A stretch of 64,000 nt of DNA from an uncultured Prevotellaceae bacterium (lineage in GTDB: Bacteria; Bacteroidota; Bacteroidia; Bacteroidales; Bacteroidaceae), in assembly GCA_947169245.1 (NCBI GenBank), contig CAMVPA010000002.1, positions 62,001-126,000 of the forward strand, read 5' to 3'. The position numbers and the translations under genes are program-made. The notes beneath the pieces are model-generated. The model was not told the origin of the DNA and did not search any database. It saw only the letters and a list, made by a program, of their open reading frames with translations. Below, piece by piece: positions 1 to 10,786 of this stretch. The stretch's first letter is position 1. Each line of letters starts with the position of its first letter.

Positions 1-933
1 GACATCCCGCTGGACTCCATTCGCCTGAGCGATCCGGCAATCCTGGCCGACCGACAGACAAAGATGTACTACATGACGGGCACGGGCGGCATGATGTGGC
101 GCTCGGCAGACCTGAAACTCTGGGAGGGACCGCATCGCGTGACAGAGTTCGAGGCTGACTCGTGGATGGGGCCGCGACCGATGATATGGGCGGCGGAGCT
201 GCACCAGATAGACCCACCCCCCTCTGCCACAGGGGCGGGGAGTTGGTACTACTACTTCGCGACGTTCACGAACCAGGCCGTCATCATCGACACCGTGCGC
301 GGCAATGCCATTGAGCGGCGCGCCTCGCAGGTGCTCCGTGCCAACAATCCCATGGGGCCATACCGTGCCTTCGGTGACGCCACCTATCTGCCCGCCGACC
401 GTCCGACACTCGACGGCACTTTCTGGCGCGACAGCGACGGCAAACCCTATATGGTGTTCTGCGGTGAATGGCTACAGAACTGGAACGGCACGATGGAGAA
501 GATTGAATTGAAACCCGACCTCAGTGGTACCATAGGCGAACCTAAAGTGCTCTTCCGCGCCAGTGACTCGCCTTGGAGCAGGGAGAAGAACGACAAGGGG
601 GAAATCACATGGAACAAGGTAACCGACGGACCTTACCTCTTCCGCACAGCGACGGGACGGCTGGGCATGCTCTGGACCTCGTGGGTCTTCGATGTCTATA
701 CGCAGGGCGTGGCCTACTCGGAGAGCGGCACCCTCGACGGCCCATGGATGCAGGAGCCCGAGCCTATCACGCCTCCGGGCTACGGCCACTCGATGCTCTT
801 CCAGCGCTTCGACGGCCAGTGGATGATGTCCGTACACCACCACTCGAAGGATGCCCGCGGGCGCACCGTGCGCATCCCCCACCTGTTCGAGGTGGACTTG
901 AGCGGCGACAAACTGATTGTAAAAACCAAGTAA
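1..933 (+). CDS. GH43 family glycoside hydrolase, 5'-truncated
   Basis: The frame is open from base 1 to TAA at 931-933, so the signal peptide and the true start lie outside the window. The visible ~310 residues look like a five-bladed GH43 propeller. 'LSDPAIL' near the beginning carries the family's general-base Asp. It is followed by 'MWRSADLKLWEGP', a 'DGTFWRDSDGKPYMVF' segment of the kind that carries the pKa-modulating Asp, and 'TDGPYLF'. GH43 enzymes mostly release alpha-L-arabinofuranose or beta-D-xylose from arabinoxylan, and the neighbourhood favours that, but the specificity cannot be read from sequence. Only one base separates its stop from the next ATG (935), so the two genes are almost certainly co-transcribed. 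Confidence 0.85.
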   Translation, partial: DIPLDSIRLSDPAILADRQTKMYYMTGTGGMMWRSADLKLWEGPHRVTEFEADSWMGPRPMIWAAELHQIDPPPSATGAGSWYYYFATFTNQAVIIDTVRGNAIERRASQVLRANNPMGPYRAFGDATYLPADRPTLDGTFWRDSDGKPYMVFCGEWLQNWNGTMEKIELKPDLSGTIGEPKVLFRASDSPWSREKNDKGEITWNKVTDGPYLFRTATGRLGMLWTSWVFDVYTQGVAYSESGTLDGPWMQEPEPITPPGYGHSMLFQRFDGQWMMSVHHHSKDARGRTVRIPHLFEVDLSGDKLIVKTK

Positions 934-934
934 G

Positions 935-3082
935 ATGAAACAGCTAATCATTATCCTCGCCTGCCTCACGGCAACGCTGACGGCAGCGGCAAAACCCAAG
1001 CGCGCCCTTACCGAGAAGGACATGGGGGCCTATCTCTTTACCTACTTCAGCGACCCTACACACGGGCTGTTCATGGCCATCAGCTACGACGGCTATACGT
1101 TTACGGCGGTGAACAATGCCGAGCCGATTATCTCGGGCGACTCTATAGCCGAGCAGCACGGCATCCGCGACCCGCACATCTACCGCGCACCGAACGGGAA
1201 ATTCTACATCGCCATGACCGACCTACACATCTTCGGCAAGCAGAAGGGTATACGCACCACCCAATGGGAGCGCGAAGAGAAATACGGCTGGGGCAACAAC
1301 CGGGGACTGGTGCTCATGGCCAGCGACGACCTCATCCACTGGACGCACCATGTGGCACGCATCGACAAGCTCTTCCCCGAGAAGTTCGGCGAGGTGGCCT
1401 GCACATGGGCGCCGCAGACCATCTGGGATCCTGCCGTTGGCAAGCCTATGGTCTATTTCACTATTCGCCAGCAGGCGGGAGGCCGCACGAAACTCTATTA
1501 CAGCTATGCCGACGAGGCCTTCACCACGCTCGAGACCGAGCCGCAGTTGCTCTTCGAGTACCCCGACACGACGATTCAGGTGCTCGACGCCGACATCTGC
1601 CCGATGCCCGACGGCCGCTACTTCATGACTTACGTCTCACAGGAGAACCCCGGCGGCATCAAGTATATGATCAGCGACCGCATCAACCACTTCGACGACT
1701 ATCACGCCGAGCAGATCGACACCGAGCGCACGGGCTGCGAGGCTCCCAACGTGTGGAAGCGCATCGGACAGAAGAAATGGGTCGTCATGTACGACATCTA
1801 CACCATCCACCCCAACAACTTCGGCTTCGTGGAGACCTCGGACTTCAAGACTTTCACGCCGCTGGGCCGCTTTGGCGAGGGAAAGATGAAGATGACCAAT
1901 TTCGTGTCGCCCAAGCACGGCTCGGTCATCCACATCACGAAAGCCGAGGCGAAGCGATTGGAGCAGTACTGGAGCGAAAGGCAACAGCAGAAGAAGGCCA
2001 TCCGTAGCGGTGAGCTGTGGTACGACGACGGTGGACGACACATCAACGCCCATGGCGGCGGCATCATGAAGTACGAAGACACGTATTATTGGTTCGGTGA
2101 GCATAAGGACGACCGCACCAGCGATGCCATGGTCGGCGTGATGTGTTATGCCTCAAAGGATCTGGTCAACTGGCGCAACTGCGGCGTCGCACTGAGCGTC
2201 ACCGAGCCGGCACCGGGACAGGACGGGCAGCGCAGGAGAGGTATGCGCGGCGCAACGACGGGCTCCGACATTGAGCGCGGCTGCATCCTGGAACGCCCGA
2301 AAGTCATCTACAACCCCGTGACGAAAAAGTTCTGCATGTGGTTCCACCTGGAACTGAAGGGGCAGGGCTACAACGCCGCCCGCTATGGTGTGGCCGTGGC
2401 CGACCGTCCCGAAGGACCTTACAAATTCCTCTATTCGTCGAGAGCCAATGCCGGCACATGGCCTGTGGAGTTCAGCGAAAAGGACATCGCTTTGGCTGAT
2501 ACGCTCAACGAAGCTAACTTCAAGGATTGGTGGACGCCGGCGTGGCGCAAGGCCGTGGAACAGGGACTCATGACGAAACGCGACTTCGCCACGGGACAGA
2601 TGGCACGCGACATGACGCTCTACGTCGACGACGACGGCAAGGCCTATCACATCTTCTCGTCGGAAGAGAACCTGACGCTCCACATCGCCGAGCTGACCGC
2701 CGACTACCTGCACCATACCGGCCGCTACACCCGCGTGGCTCCCGGCGGACAGAATGAGGCTCCCGCCGTCTTCAAGCACGACGGTTCCTACTGGATGATA
2801 ACCTCGGGCTGCACGGGCTGGGAGCCCAACGAGGCTCGCATGTTCTCAGCCCCCACCATCTGGGGTCCCTGGACGCAGCACCCCAACCCCTGCCGTGGTC
2901 CGAAAGCCAACAGGACTTTCGAGGGACAGAGCACCTTCATCCTCCCCGTCGACGGCCAGTATATCTTCATGGCCGATATGTGGAGGCCTCGTCATCCGCG
3001 CGATGCCCGTTACATCTGGCTGCCCATTGAGTTCGAGGACGGCATGCCTGTCATCCGTTGGCGCGACGAGTGGCAGTTCTGA
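935..3082 (+). CDS. Tandem two-domain GH43 protein (GH43 + exo-galactanase-like GH43)
   Basis: 715 aa with a short signal peptide (residues 1-19, ending 'TAAA'). The first GH43 module (about 25-340) shows 'GIRDPHIYRAPNGKFYI' (base Asp), 'VLDADICPMPDG' and 'GCEAPNVWK' (likely acid Glu). The second (about 355-715) begins 'INAHGGGIMKYEDTYYWFGE' and contains 'MTLYVDDDGKAYHIFSSEE' and 'EAPAVFKHDGSYWMITSGCTGWEPN'. That pattern is typical of the GH43 branch that includes exo-beta-1,3-galactanases. The fusion therefore probably couples two debranching activities, perhaps for arabinogalactan-type or complex arabinoxylan side chains; the substrate is inference. It is the last gene of a rightward transcript and ends at a bidirectional terminator (3104-3141) facing the xylanase gene. 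Confidence 0.88.
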   Translation: MKQLIIILACLTATLTAAAKPKRALTEKDMGAYLFTYFSDPTHGLFMAISYDGYTFTAVNNAEPIISGDSIAEQHGIRDPHIYRAPNGKFYIAMTDLHIFGKQKGIRTTQWEREEKYGWGNNRGLVLMASDDLIHWTHHVARIDKLFPEKFGEVACTWAPQTIWDPAVGKPMVYFTIRQQAGGRTKLYYSYADEAFTTLETEPQLLFEYPDTTIQVLDADICPMPDGRYFMTYVSQENPGGIKYMISDRINHFDDYHAEQIDTERTGCEAPNVWKRIGQKKWVVMYDIYTIHPNNFGFVETSDFKTFTPLGRFGEGKMKMTNFVSPKHGSVIHITKAEAKRLEQYWSERQQQKKAIRSGELWYDDGGRHINAHGGGIMKYEDTYYWFGEHKDDRTSDAMVGVMCYASKDLVNWRNCGVALSVTEPAPGQDGQRRRGMRGATTGSDIERGCILERPKVIYNPVTKKFCMWFHLELKGQGYNAARYGVAVADRPEGPYKFLYSSRANAGTWPVEFSEKDIALADTLNEANFKDWWTPAWRKAVEQGLMTKRDFATGQMARDMTLYVDDDGKAYHIFSSEENLTLHIAELTADYLHHTGRYTRVAPGGQNEAPAVFKHDGSYWMITSGCTGWEPNEARMFSAPTIWGPWTQHPNPCRGPKANRTFEGQSTFILPVDGQYIFMADMWRPRHPRDARYIWLPIEFEDGMPVIRWRDEWQF

Positions 3083-3103
3083 GCCTGACACGCCACAAAA
3101 ACA

Positions 3104-3141
3104 AAAAATCCCCTCCATGCCGCGGCATAGAGGGGATTTTT
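3104..3141. terminator. Bidirectional intrinsic terminator between convergent genes
   Basis: A perfect 12-bp outer stem, AAAAATCCCCTC (3104-3115) with GAGGGGATTTTT (3130-3141), has the self-complementary ATGCCGCGGCAT between the arms. A-runs on the left and T-runs on the right give a U-tract in both directions. It lies between the stops of the rightward GH43 gene (3082) and the leftward xylanase (3168). Confidence 0.9.
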
Positions 3142-3167
3142 CGTATAGAGGCCGGAAAGGCTTTCTC

Positions 3168-5360
<2,193 letters not shown>

Positions 5361-5386
5361 TTAAGTAAAGTTTAAGTGATTTGCCT

Positions 5387-5454
5387 GCAAAGGTACGACA
5401 AAAAAGCGACGCATGCCGTCGCACATGTGTCGCTTTCTTTTCTTTTTGTCTCAT
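5387..5454 (-). promoter_or_regulatory. Promoter of the GH10-CE1 gene with paired upstream direct repeats
   Basis: Minus-strand -7 box TACCTTTGC (5395-5387, printed GCAAAGGTA) lies 38 nt upstream of the ATG. Printed-strand motif CATGTGTCGC (5424-5433) begins 28 nt beyond the box. TTTGTCTCAT (5445-5454) begins 49 nt beyond it, so the two copies are 21 bp apart. No -33 TTTG box is seen at the usual distance, which suits an activator-dependent promoter. The same arrangement recurs at six other promoters in the window. Confidence 0.7.
5397..5436 (-). terminator. Intrinsic terminator of the second xylanase gene, abutting the next promoter
   Basis: Arms AAAGCGACGCATG (5403-5415) and CATGTGTCGCTTT (5424-5436) form a 13-bp stem with one G-U pair and an 8-nt loop. 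Read leftward it ends in CTTTTTTG. It follows the stop at 5467, and the -7 box of the GH10-CE1 gene starts a few bases after the U-run. The right arm overlaps the proximal regulatory repeat, so it may act both as terminator and as operator. Confidence 0.8.
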
Positions 5455-5466
5455 GTATCACTTTTT

Positions 5467-8019
5467 TCAGCGTACTATCACCTTCCGGCCACCTCTTATA
5501 TACACGCCTGGTCGGAGGGTGGAGGGTTGAGCGCGGAGGGTGGAGATGCGGCGACCGCCGAGATCGTAGAGCGTGGTGTCGGGTGACGGGTGTTGGGTGT
5601 TGGGTGATGGGGCGATGCCCATCTGCTGGTTAACCAGGTAACGGTGACGCAGGGCCGAGCGGACGGCGTACCACGCCTTCTTCTTGGCGAGGCCAGAGGT
5701 GTAGAGCAATGGACTGGAGTTTTCGCGCCACGAGTCGTTGTCCTTGACACCCCAGATCATCATCGTGGGACAGTTGTCATTGTTAAGCACGATGTCGGTG
5801 ATGACACGGTAGTTGCGTGCCTGCTCTTCGAGATTGGCCGTCGTCGTCGAGGGGATGCCCATGTCGAGCTCGGTGATGATACACTTCAGTCCGGCCTCGC
5901 CGAAGCGCCGGATGGTCTGCTCCAGCTTCACGGAGTCGACATCGCCAATGGAAAAATGGCACTGCAGACCCACGCCGTCGAGCGGTATGTTCCGCGACTG
6001 CAGACGCTTCACCAGGTTATAATAGGCCACGGCCTTGGCCTTGCCCTGCATCTCCACATCGTAGTCGTTCAGGTAGAGCTGAGCTGTGGGGTCGGCGCGT
6101 CGGGCGTAGACAAAGGCAGAGTCGATATAGTCGTCGCCGATGGCCAGCTGCCACACCGTGGGGCGCAGCTTGTAGCCGTCGGGGTTGGTGCGGATGATGC
6201 TCTGGTCGTCATCCAGACACTCGTTGACGACATCCCACTCGGTCACCTTGCCCTTGAAGTGCTTCATGACGTTGGTGATGTGGGTCTTCATGATGTCGAG
6301 AGCCTGCTCACGCGTCCAGTGCTGGTCGTTCTTCTTACCGTCGCTGCTCAGCCATGTGGGCTGCTGGGTGTGCCAGACGAGGCAGTGGCCGCGGACGGCC
6401 ATGTTGTTGTTCTTGGCCAGGGTGACGAGCTGGTCGGCGCTACCGAAGCTGAACGTCCCCTTCGAGGGTTGCAGGGCATCCATCTTCATCTCGTTCTCGG
6501 CCACAAGCATATTAAACTGTCGGGCGGCCTCGGTGCGGTCGCTGTCCAGGCCCTTATAGGTACAGAAGGCGGCACCTATCTGCTTGCCGTTCTGCTCGGC
6601 GTAATAGCGCAACGTCTTGGTATCCTTGCTGTCGTCGATGCCGTCGTCGTAGAGGGCGCCCATGGTCGACACAGGATTATCGGGGTTGTCCGGATTATCG
6701 GGATTGTTGGGGTCGGCATCCTCCATCGACGTCAGGCGGGCCACCAGCCTGTAGCCGTCGGCGTCGGACTGTTCCTCCAGCGTCCACGTGCCCTTGCCGG
6801 GCTGCTGCAGGCGGAACTGCCAGTCGCCGCTCTTGCTCTTGGCGGTGAGGAGGGTCAGCTCGGTGCCTACCCCAGCCACAAAACCGCTGGGCACACTGAG
6901 CTCGACGACGGGCTGTGCGTCGCTGGTCGAGAAATCCTCGGTGACGTTGCTGAACTTCACGCTGCCTCCAATGTCCAGACGGCCAATGCCTGCATCGAGT
7001 CTGAAGCGCAGCACCGAGGCGGGATGGACGGTGAGGTGGGCGTTCTTCGTCGTCACGGCGTAGTTACGGATGGTCAGCGTACCGGCTTCATCGTCGCCCG
7101 GCTCGATGGTGCCATAGTTGTCGACACTGCCGCCAATACTGCCCGTGCCGCCGAGGACACCCTTCGAAAACACGTAGACGATGGCCTCGTTCTCGTTGCT
7201 CTTGGCACCGATGCCGCCACGCAGCTTCTTCGTCTCGGCATCCACGCGGTTGTTGTTGACGAGCAGTCGGCCTCCGATGATGCGGAGGGCGCCCGTCAGG
7301 TAGTTGTTATTGCCGGTGATGCGGTACGTGCCCGTCCCCTCCTTGATGAGTCCGAGGGTGGTTCCGTCGTTATAGCCGCTTGGTGCAATGGTTCCTGCCA
7401 GCACAGCGTCGCTGTTCAGACAGCCGACGAGGTAGTAGGACGTGCGGCCGGTCTTCATGTAGCCCTGTAGCGTGGAGCCTGCCTCCATCTGCAGTTCACC
7501 GATACGGAAACCACCGGCGTTCACGTTGTTGGCCTCGTTGCAGAGGATGGCGCCCTTGTGTACCGTCACGCTGCAGTTCTGCAAGGCGTTGTTCAGCTTG
7601 CCACCCTTGATGCAGTCCTCGATCTTCTCTGGCGAGAAGACCTTGCCGCCATGTGCCAGCACGATGTTGAAGGAGCCTGCCGAAGAGGAGTTCTCCTTGA
7701 ACGGGTAGATATGGGCATTGCCCTTGAAGCTGGTCCAGTTGGCCCATGTCTTTCCCGAAGCCGTTCCTAAGTAGCAGCGCTCGCCGCCGGCATAGAGGTT
7801 GATGGTGCCCTTGCCGCTGACGGTTGAGGTGATGTAGCAGTAGCGTGCCATCTGCACGTCCACGGTCTTGCCGGCAGCCACGGAGATGGCCTTGTCGTAG
7901 GTCACATAGCTGCTCGATGTGTTGTTACCATTACCACCTCGTGTATCAATAACAGTATTCTGCGCCGTAGCGGCGACAGAAGAGAAAAATAGCAAAGATA
8001 ATAAAGCGATTTGTTTCAT
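5467..8019 (-). CDS. Secreted GH10 endoxylanase with N-terminal beta-helix/passenger-like domain
   Basis: 850 aa from the ATG at 8019, chosen because 'MKQIALLSLLFFSSVAATAQ' is a clean signal peptide. An upstream in-frame ATG at 8091 would add 24 residues that do not look like a signal and would span the promoter. Residues about 22-430 are rich in short Gly/Asn beta-strand repeats ('GTGTYRITGNNNYLTGAL', 'GVLGGTGSIGGSVDNYG', 'EPGDDEAGTLTIRNYAV'), as in autotransporter-type beta-helices. A linker 'NPDNPDNPDNP' follows near 435. The GH10 domain (about 450-800) has acid/base E600 in 'WDVVNEC' and nucleophile E717 in 'ITELDMG'. The C-terminus carries a 'YDLGGRRI...GVYIRGGRK' tail shared with other secreted proteins here. 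Just before the tail, 'SPNTQHPSP' is encoded by a 7-bp repeat also found in HTCS1. Confidence 0.92.
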   Translation of the reverse strand: MKQIALLSLLFFSSVAATAQNTVIDTRGGNGNNTSSSYVTYDKAISVAAGKTVDVQMARYCYITSTVSGKGTINLYAGGERCYLGTASGKTWANWTSFKGNAHIYPFKENSSSAGSFNIVLAHGGKVFSPEKIEDCIKGGKLNNALQNCSVTVHKGAILCNEANNVNAGGFRIGELQMEAGSTLQGYMKTGRTSYYLVGCLNSDAVLAGTIAPSGYNDGTTLGLIKEGTGTYRITGNNNYLTGALRIIGGRLLVNNNRVDAETKKLRGGIGAKSNENEAIVYVFSKGVLGGTGSIGGSVDNYGTIEPGDDEAGTLTIRNYAVTTKNAHLTVHPASVLRFRLDAGIGRLDIGGSVKFSNVTEDFSTSDAQPVVELSVPSGFVAGVGTELTLLTAKSKSGDWQFRLQQPGKGTWTLEEQSDADGYRLVARLTSMEDADPNNPDNPDNPDNPVSTMGALYDDGIDDSKDTKTLRYYAEQNGKQIGAAFCTYKGLDSDRTEAARQFNMLVAENEMKMDALQPSKGTFSFGSADQLVTLAKNNNMAVRGHCLVWHTQQPTWLSSDGKKNDQHWTREQALDIMKTHITNVMKHFKGKVTEWDVVNECLDDDQSIIRTNPDGYKLRPTVWQLAIGDDYIDSAFVYARRADPTAQLYLNDYDVEMQGKAKAVAYYNLVKRLQSRNIPLDGVGLQCHFSIGDVDSVKLEQTIRRFGEAGLKCIITELDMGIPSTTTANLEEQARNYRVITDIVLNNDNCPTMMIWGVKDNDSWRENSSPLLYTSGLAKKKAWYAVRSALRHRYLVNQQMGIAPSPNTQHPSPDTTLYDLGGRRISTLRAQPSTLRPGVYIRGGRKVIVR
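5581..5608 (-). repeat. Coding heptad repeat (4 units) in the GH10 C-terminus
   Basis: Printed GGGTGAC GGGTGTT GGGTGTT GGGTGAT, four 7-bp units. On the coding strand these are ATCACCC/AACACCC/GTCACCC, the same unit family as the ten-unit tract at 14078-14147 in HTCS1. The repeat encodes part of 'SPNTQHPSPD', between the catalytic domain and the C-terminal tail. Confidence 0.85.
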
Positions 8020-8023
8020 GGGT

Positions 8024-8091
8024 GCAAAGGTACGACGAAAAAGCGACACACCCGTTGCCGGATGTGTCGCAGTGTTTTCTATTTGTATCAT
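8024..8091 (-). promoter_or_regulatory. Promoter of the second GH10 gene with paired upstream direct repeats
   Basis: The -7 box TACCTTTGC (8032-8024) ends only four bases before the ATG at 8019, so the transcript is expected to be leaderless or nearly so. Printed motifs GATGTGTCGC (8061-8070, 28 nt beyond the box) and TTTGTATCAT (8082-8091, 49 nt beyond) are 21 bp apart. The distal copy overlaps the stop codon of the upstream GH95 gene. Confidence 0.65.
8038..8070 (-). terminator. Intrinsic terminator after the GH95 gene
   Basis: GCGACACA (8043-8050) pairs with TGTGTCGC (8063-8070), with an inner CCG/CGG extension, followed leftward by a TTTTT run (8042-8038). The arm sequence TGTGTCGC is identical to that of the hairpin before the GH10-CE1 gene. 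This could reflect a shared operator or duplicated promoter regions rather than termination alone. Confidence 0.75.
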
Positions 8092-10625
8092 TATTCAGCC
8101 GTTATGCGGTAGGTCTGTCCGGCCACGGTCTCAACATCGTACTCGTAGACCTTCTGCAGTGGCAGCTCCTGGAAGTCCTTCAGCTCAGACGAGTGCAGCG
8201 GCTCACGGATGACGGCGGGAGCAAAGAGGGCATTGGGACACTCGCCCTCGGCCGTCTTCAACGTAGCGCCCTTCGGTCCCTTGGCCAGACGCAGCGGCAC
8301 GTAGGAGCGCAGCCTCAGCACGCCGCCAATGGTCGAGCGCACCACAGCGGAACGGAGTTTCGCTTCGTTCCATTCCTCGTCGACAACGAAGCCGCCACGG
8401 GCCCTCAGACCCTTCACAGCTCCCTGCTTCCAGTCGTCGGGCAGCGCCGGCAACAGGTGGACGGCGCCGTCGTGGCTCTGCACCAGCATCTCGCAGATGC
8501 CGGCCGACACGCCGAAGTTGCCGTCAATCTGGAACGGCGGATGGGCGTCGAAGAGGTTCGGATAGGTGCGGCCGTCAGGATACTGGCGGGCAGCACGGTC
8601 GTCGGGCAGCAGGTGCAGCATGTTCTTGATAATCTGGAAGGCGTGGTTGCCGTCGAGCATACGTGCCCAGAAGTTGGTCTTCCAGCCCAAGCTCCAGCCC
8701 GTGGCCATGTCGCCGCGCTGGTTCAGCGTGTTGGCAGCAGCGGTGAAGAGGTCGGGATGCGAGTATGGTGACACCTGGTTCGAGGGATACAGACCGTAGA
8801 GCTGTGAGATGTGGCGGTGCTGGTCTTTGGGATCGTCGCCGTCGATGATCCACTCCTGCAGCTGACCGTGACGGCCAATCTGCATCGGGGCGATGTTCGA
8901 CAGCTGGAACTTCAGGTTCTCAGCAAAGAGGCTGTCACAGCCCAGCACGTTGGCAGCCTGCAGCGTCTGGCTGAGCACGTCGAAGGCAATCTGGTTGTCC
9001 ATCGTCGAGCCGGCGGTGACGTTCGTACGCTTCCCCATAGGACCATGCTCGGGCGACACCGTGGGAACGGTGACGAGCCAGCCGGCAGCCTGCTTCACGG
9101 CGCCGTTCGAGGGGTACACCTGCATGTAGTCGAGCAGGAACTCGGCAGCGCCCTTCATCACGGGGTAGTACTCTTTCAGGAAGTCCTTGTCGCCGGTATA
9201 GAGGTAGTGCTGCCACAGGTGCGTCGTCAGCCAGGCGCCACCCGTGGGGAACATGCCCCAGGGCGTGCCGTCCACAGGACCGGCAATACGCCACAGGTCC
9301 GTATTGTGGTGGGCCACCCAGCCACGACAGTGATACATCGTCTTAGCCGTCTCGGCGCCCGTCTCGCTCAAGTCCTTCACCATCGAGAACAACGGTTCCT
9401 GCGTCTCGGCGATGTTGCCGATGAGGGCAGGCCAGTAGTTCATCTCAGCGTTGATGTTGATGGTGTACTTCGAGTCCCAGGGGGCGTTCATCTTGTCGTT
9501 CCACACACCCTGCAGGTTGGCGGGCTGACCACCAGGCTGACTCGACGAGATCAGCAGATAGCGGCCATACTGCATCATTAGCGCCACCATGTCAAGGTCG
9601 CTGGCATCCTTCTCAAATGCAGCCACACGCTGGTCGGTTTCCAGATTGGAGTTCGCCGACTTCGGCAATGTAAGCTGTACACGGTTGTATTGCTCCTGAT
9701 ACTTAGCTATATGACGCTTCAACAATTCCGGAAAGCGTATCTGTTCTGCCAAGTTCAGACGGTTCTTGTTCTTTGCCTCAGCATTGCCACTCACGTCGTG
9801 ATAGTTTACGAAGTTGGTGGCTGCAGTGATATAGATGGTAGCCTCAGTAGCATTCTTCACCTCAATGGTATTATCGGGAAAACTGATGCCAGCATCCTTA
9901 CCTTCTACACGCACGCTGGCCTGACATTGAGCCGTCAAGCCGGCCTTAATACCTTCATGGTCGGCTCCTTCGACTTTAGCAAACAAGCGACCTCCACAAT
10001 TTCCAGAACCACTAACCAAAGCACACTGGCAGGCATGCTGACTCTTCACTGTACAAGGCATCGGACTGTCAAACGACATTGTGAAACTGATGGCATTCTT
10101 CTTATTCGCCTTCAGATGGATAATGACAACGCTGTCGGTCTGTGAGGCAAAGACGGTGCGCTCGTACTTCACACCATTATATACATAAGACGTAGTAGCC
10201 AAAGCATCGCCCAAGTTCAGCTCACGGCGATAGTTAGTCACATCCTTGTGTCCCAACTGCAGCTTCAGACTGCCCAACGGCAGGAAACGCATGCCGTGGG
10301 GGCCGGGAATGAAGTTCTTGTCGATGAGCTTGGCAGCCTCCTCTTCCTTGCCTTGGAAGACGAGACGGCGCACGTCAGACAGCACGCCCAGCGACTTCTT
10401 CGAGTTGTTGTTATGGGGCTGTCCGCTCCAGAAGGTCTCCTCGTTCAACTGTATTTCCTCTACGTCGGTGCCGCCATAGACCATGGCGCCAAGACTCGAA
10501 TTACCTACGGGCAGAGCCTCCAACCAGTGCGAGGCGGGCTTGCCGTACCACAGACGATGCTGCTGGGCTGTTGCCGTCAGGCTAACGATAGCCATAACAG
10601 CCAAAAAGAATAGTTTCTTGTGCAT
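8091..10625 (-). CDS. GH95 family glycosidase (alpha-L-fucosidase / alpha-L-galactosidase)
   Basis: 844 aa from the ATG at 10625 ('[21 protein letters not shown]', signal peptide). An earlier in-frame ATG at 10679 only adds non-signal sequence and would lie upstream of the -7 box. Family hallmarks are '[19 protein letters not shown]' and '[12 protein letters not shown]' at the N-terminus, 'NLQGVWN', '[12 protein letters not shown]' (Asn-rich catalytic segment), 'VAHHNTDLW', '[11 protein letters not shown]' (candidate general-acid Glu) and '[16 protein letters not shown]' (conserved Asp). GH95 enzymes remove terminal alpha-1,2-L-fucose, and some xylan-locus members of Bacteroides remove alpha-L-galactose from complex xylan. 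The second activity is the better guess next to xylanases, but that is inference. The promoter is divergent from HTCS1 and lacks the paired repeats seen at other enzyme genes. Confidence 0.93.
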   Translation of the reverse strand: MHKKLFFLAVMAIVSLTATAQQHRLWYGKPASHWLEALPVGNSSLGAMVYGGTDVEEIQLNEETFWSGQPHNNNSKKSLGVLSDVRRLVFQGKEEEAAKLIDKNFIPGPHGMRFLPLGSLKLQLGHKDVTNYRRELNLGDALATTSYVYNGVKYERTVFASQTDSVVIIHLKANKKNAISFTMSFDSPMPCTVKSQHACQCALVSGSGNCGGRLFAKVEGADHEGIKAGLTAQCQASVRVEGKDAGISFPDNTIEVKNATEATIYITAATNFVNYHDVSGNAEAKNKNRLNLAEQIRFPELLKRHIAKYQEQYNRVQLTLPKSANSNLETDQRVAAFEKDASDLDMVALMMQYGRYLLISSSQPGGQPANLQGVWNDKMNAPWDSKYTININAEMNYWPALIGNIAETQEPLFSMVKDLSETGAETAKTMYHCRGWVAHHNTDLWRIAGPVDGTPWGMFPTGGAWLTTHLWQHYLYTGDKDFLKEYYPVMKGAAEFLLDYMQVYPSNGAVKQAAGWLVTVPTVSPEHGPMGKRTNVTAGSTMDNQIAFDVLSQTLQAANVLGCDSLFAENLKFQLSNIAPMQIGRHGQLQEWIIDGDDPKDQHRHISQLYGLYPSNQVSPYSHPDLFTAAANTLNQRGDMATGWSLGWKTNFWARMLDGNHAFQIIKNMLHLLPDDRAARQYPDGRTYPNLFDAHPPFQIDGNFGVSAGICEMLVQSHDGAVHLLPALPDDWKQGAVKGLRARGGFVVDEEWNEAKLRSAVVRSTIGGVLRLRSYVPLRLAKGPKGATLKTAEGECPNALFAPAVIREPLHSSELKDFQELPLQKVYEYDVETVAGQTYRITAE

Positions 10626-10644
10626 AGTTTCAGGAATTGAGAGT

Positions 10645-10653
10645 GCAAAGGTA
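10645..10653 (-). promoter_or_regulatory. -7 promoter box of the GH95 gene
   Basis: Printed GCAAAGGTA, i.e. TACCTTTGC on the minus strand, 20 nt upstream of the ATG at 10625. The sequence 28 and 49 nt further upstream does not contain the NNTGTNTCR motif, so control of this gene may differ from its neighbours. Confidence 0.6.
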
Positions 10654-10729
10654 CGCATTATTCTGCATACAGCACCCATGCAAGCTGTTAAATTGCTTTA
10701 AGAGTGCACGATGTTCCAACAATTATTCG

Positions 10730-10738
10730 TATCTTTGC
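10730..10738 (+). promoter_or_regulatory. -7 promoter box of HTCS1
   Basis: TATCTTTGC matches the Bacteroidetes TAnnTTTGC consensus, 49 nt upstream of the HTCS1 ATG at 10787. It is divergent from the GH95 promoter with about 75 bp between the boxes. Confidence 0.65.
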
Positions 10739-10786
10739 GCCATCAATACCCATTATGCTCCATTAGAAACCTGTTCTACTAACGAT

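Noticed and set aside
5644..7470. 608-codon open frame on the plus strand, antisense to the GH10 gene
   Set aside because: Lies entirely opposite a gene with both catalytic motifs. Composition is that of a codon-bias shadow (runs of Val, His, Gly), and it has no promoter or signal.
8020..8091. GH10 gene starting at the upstream ATG (8091)
   Set aside because: It would place the promoter box, hairpin and repeats inside the coding region and bury the signal peptide 24 residues from the N-terminus.
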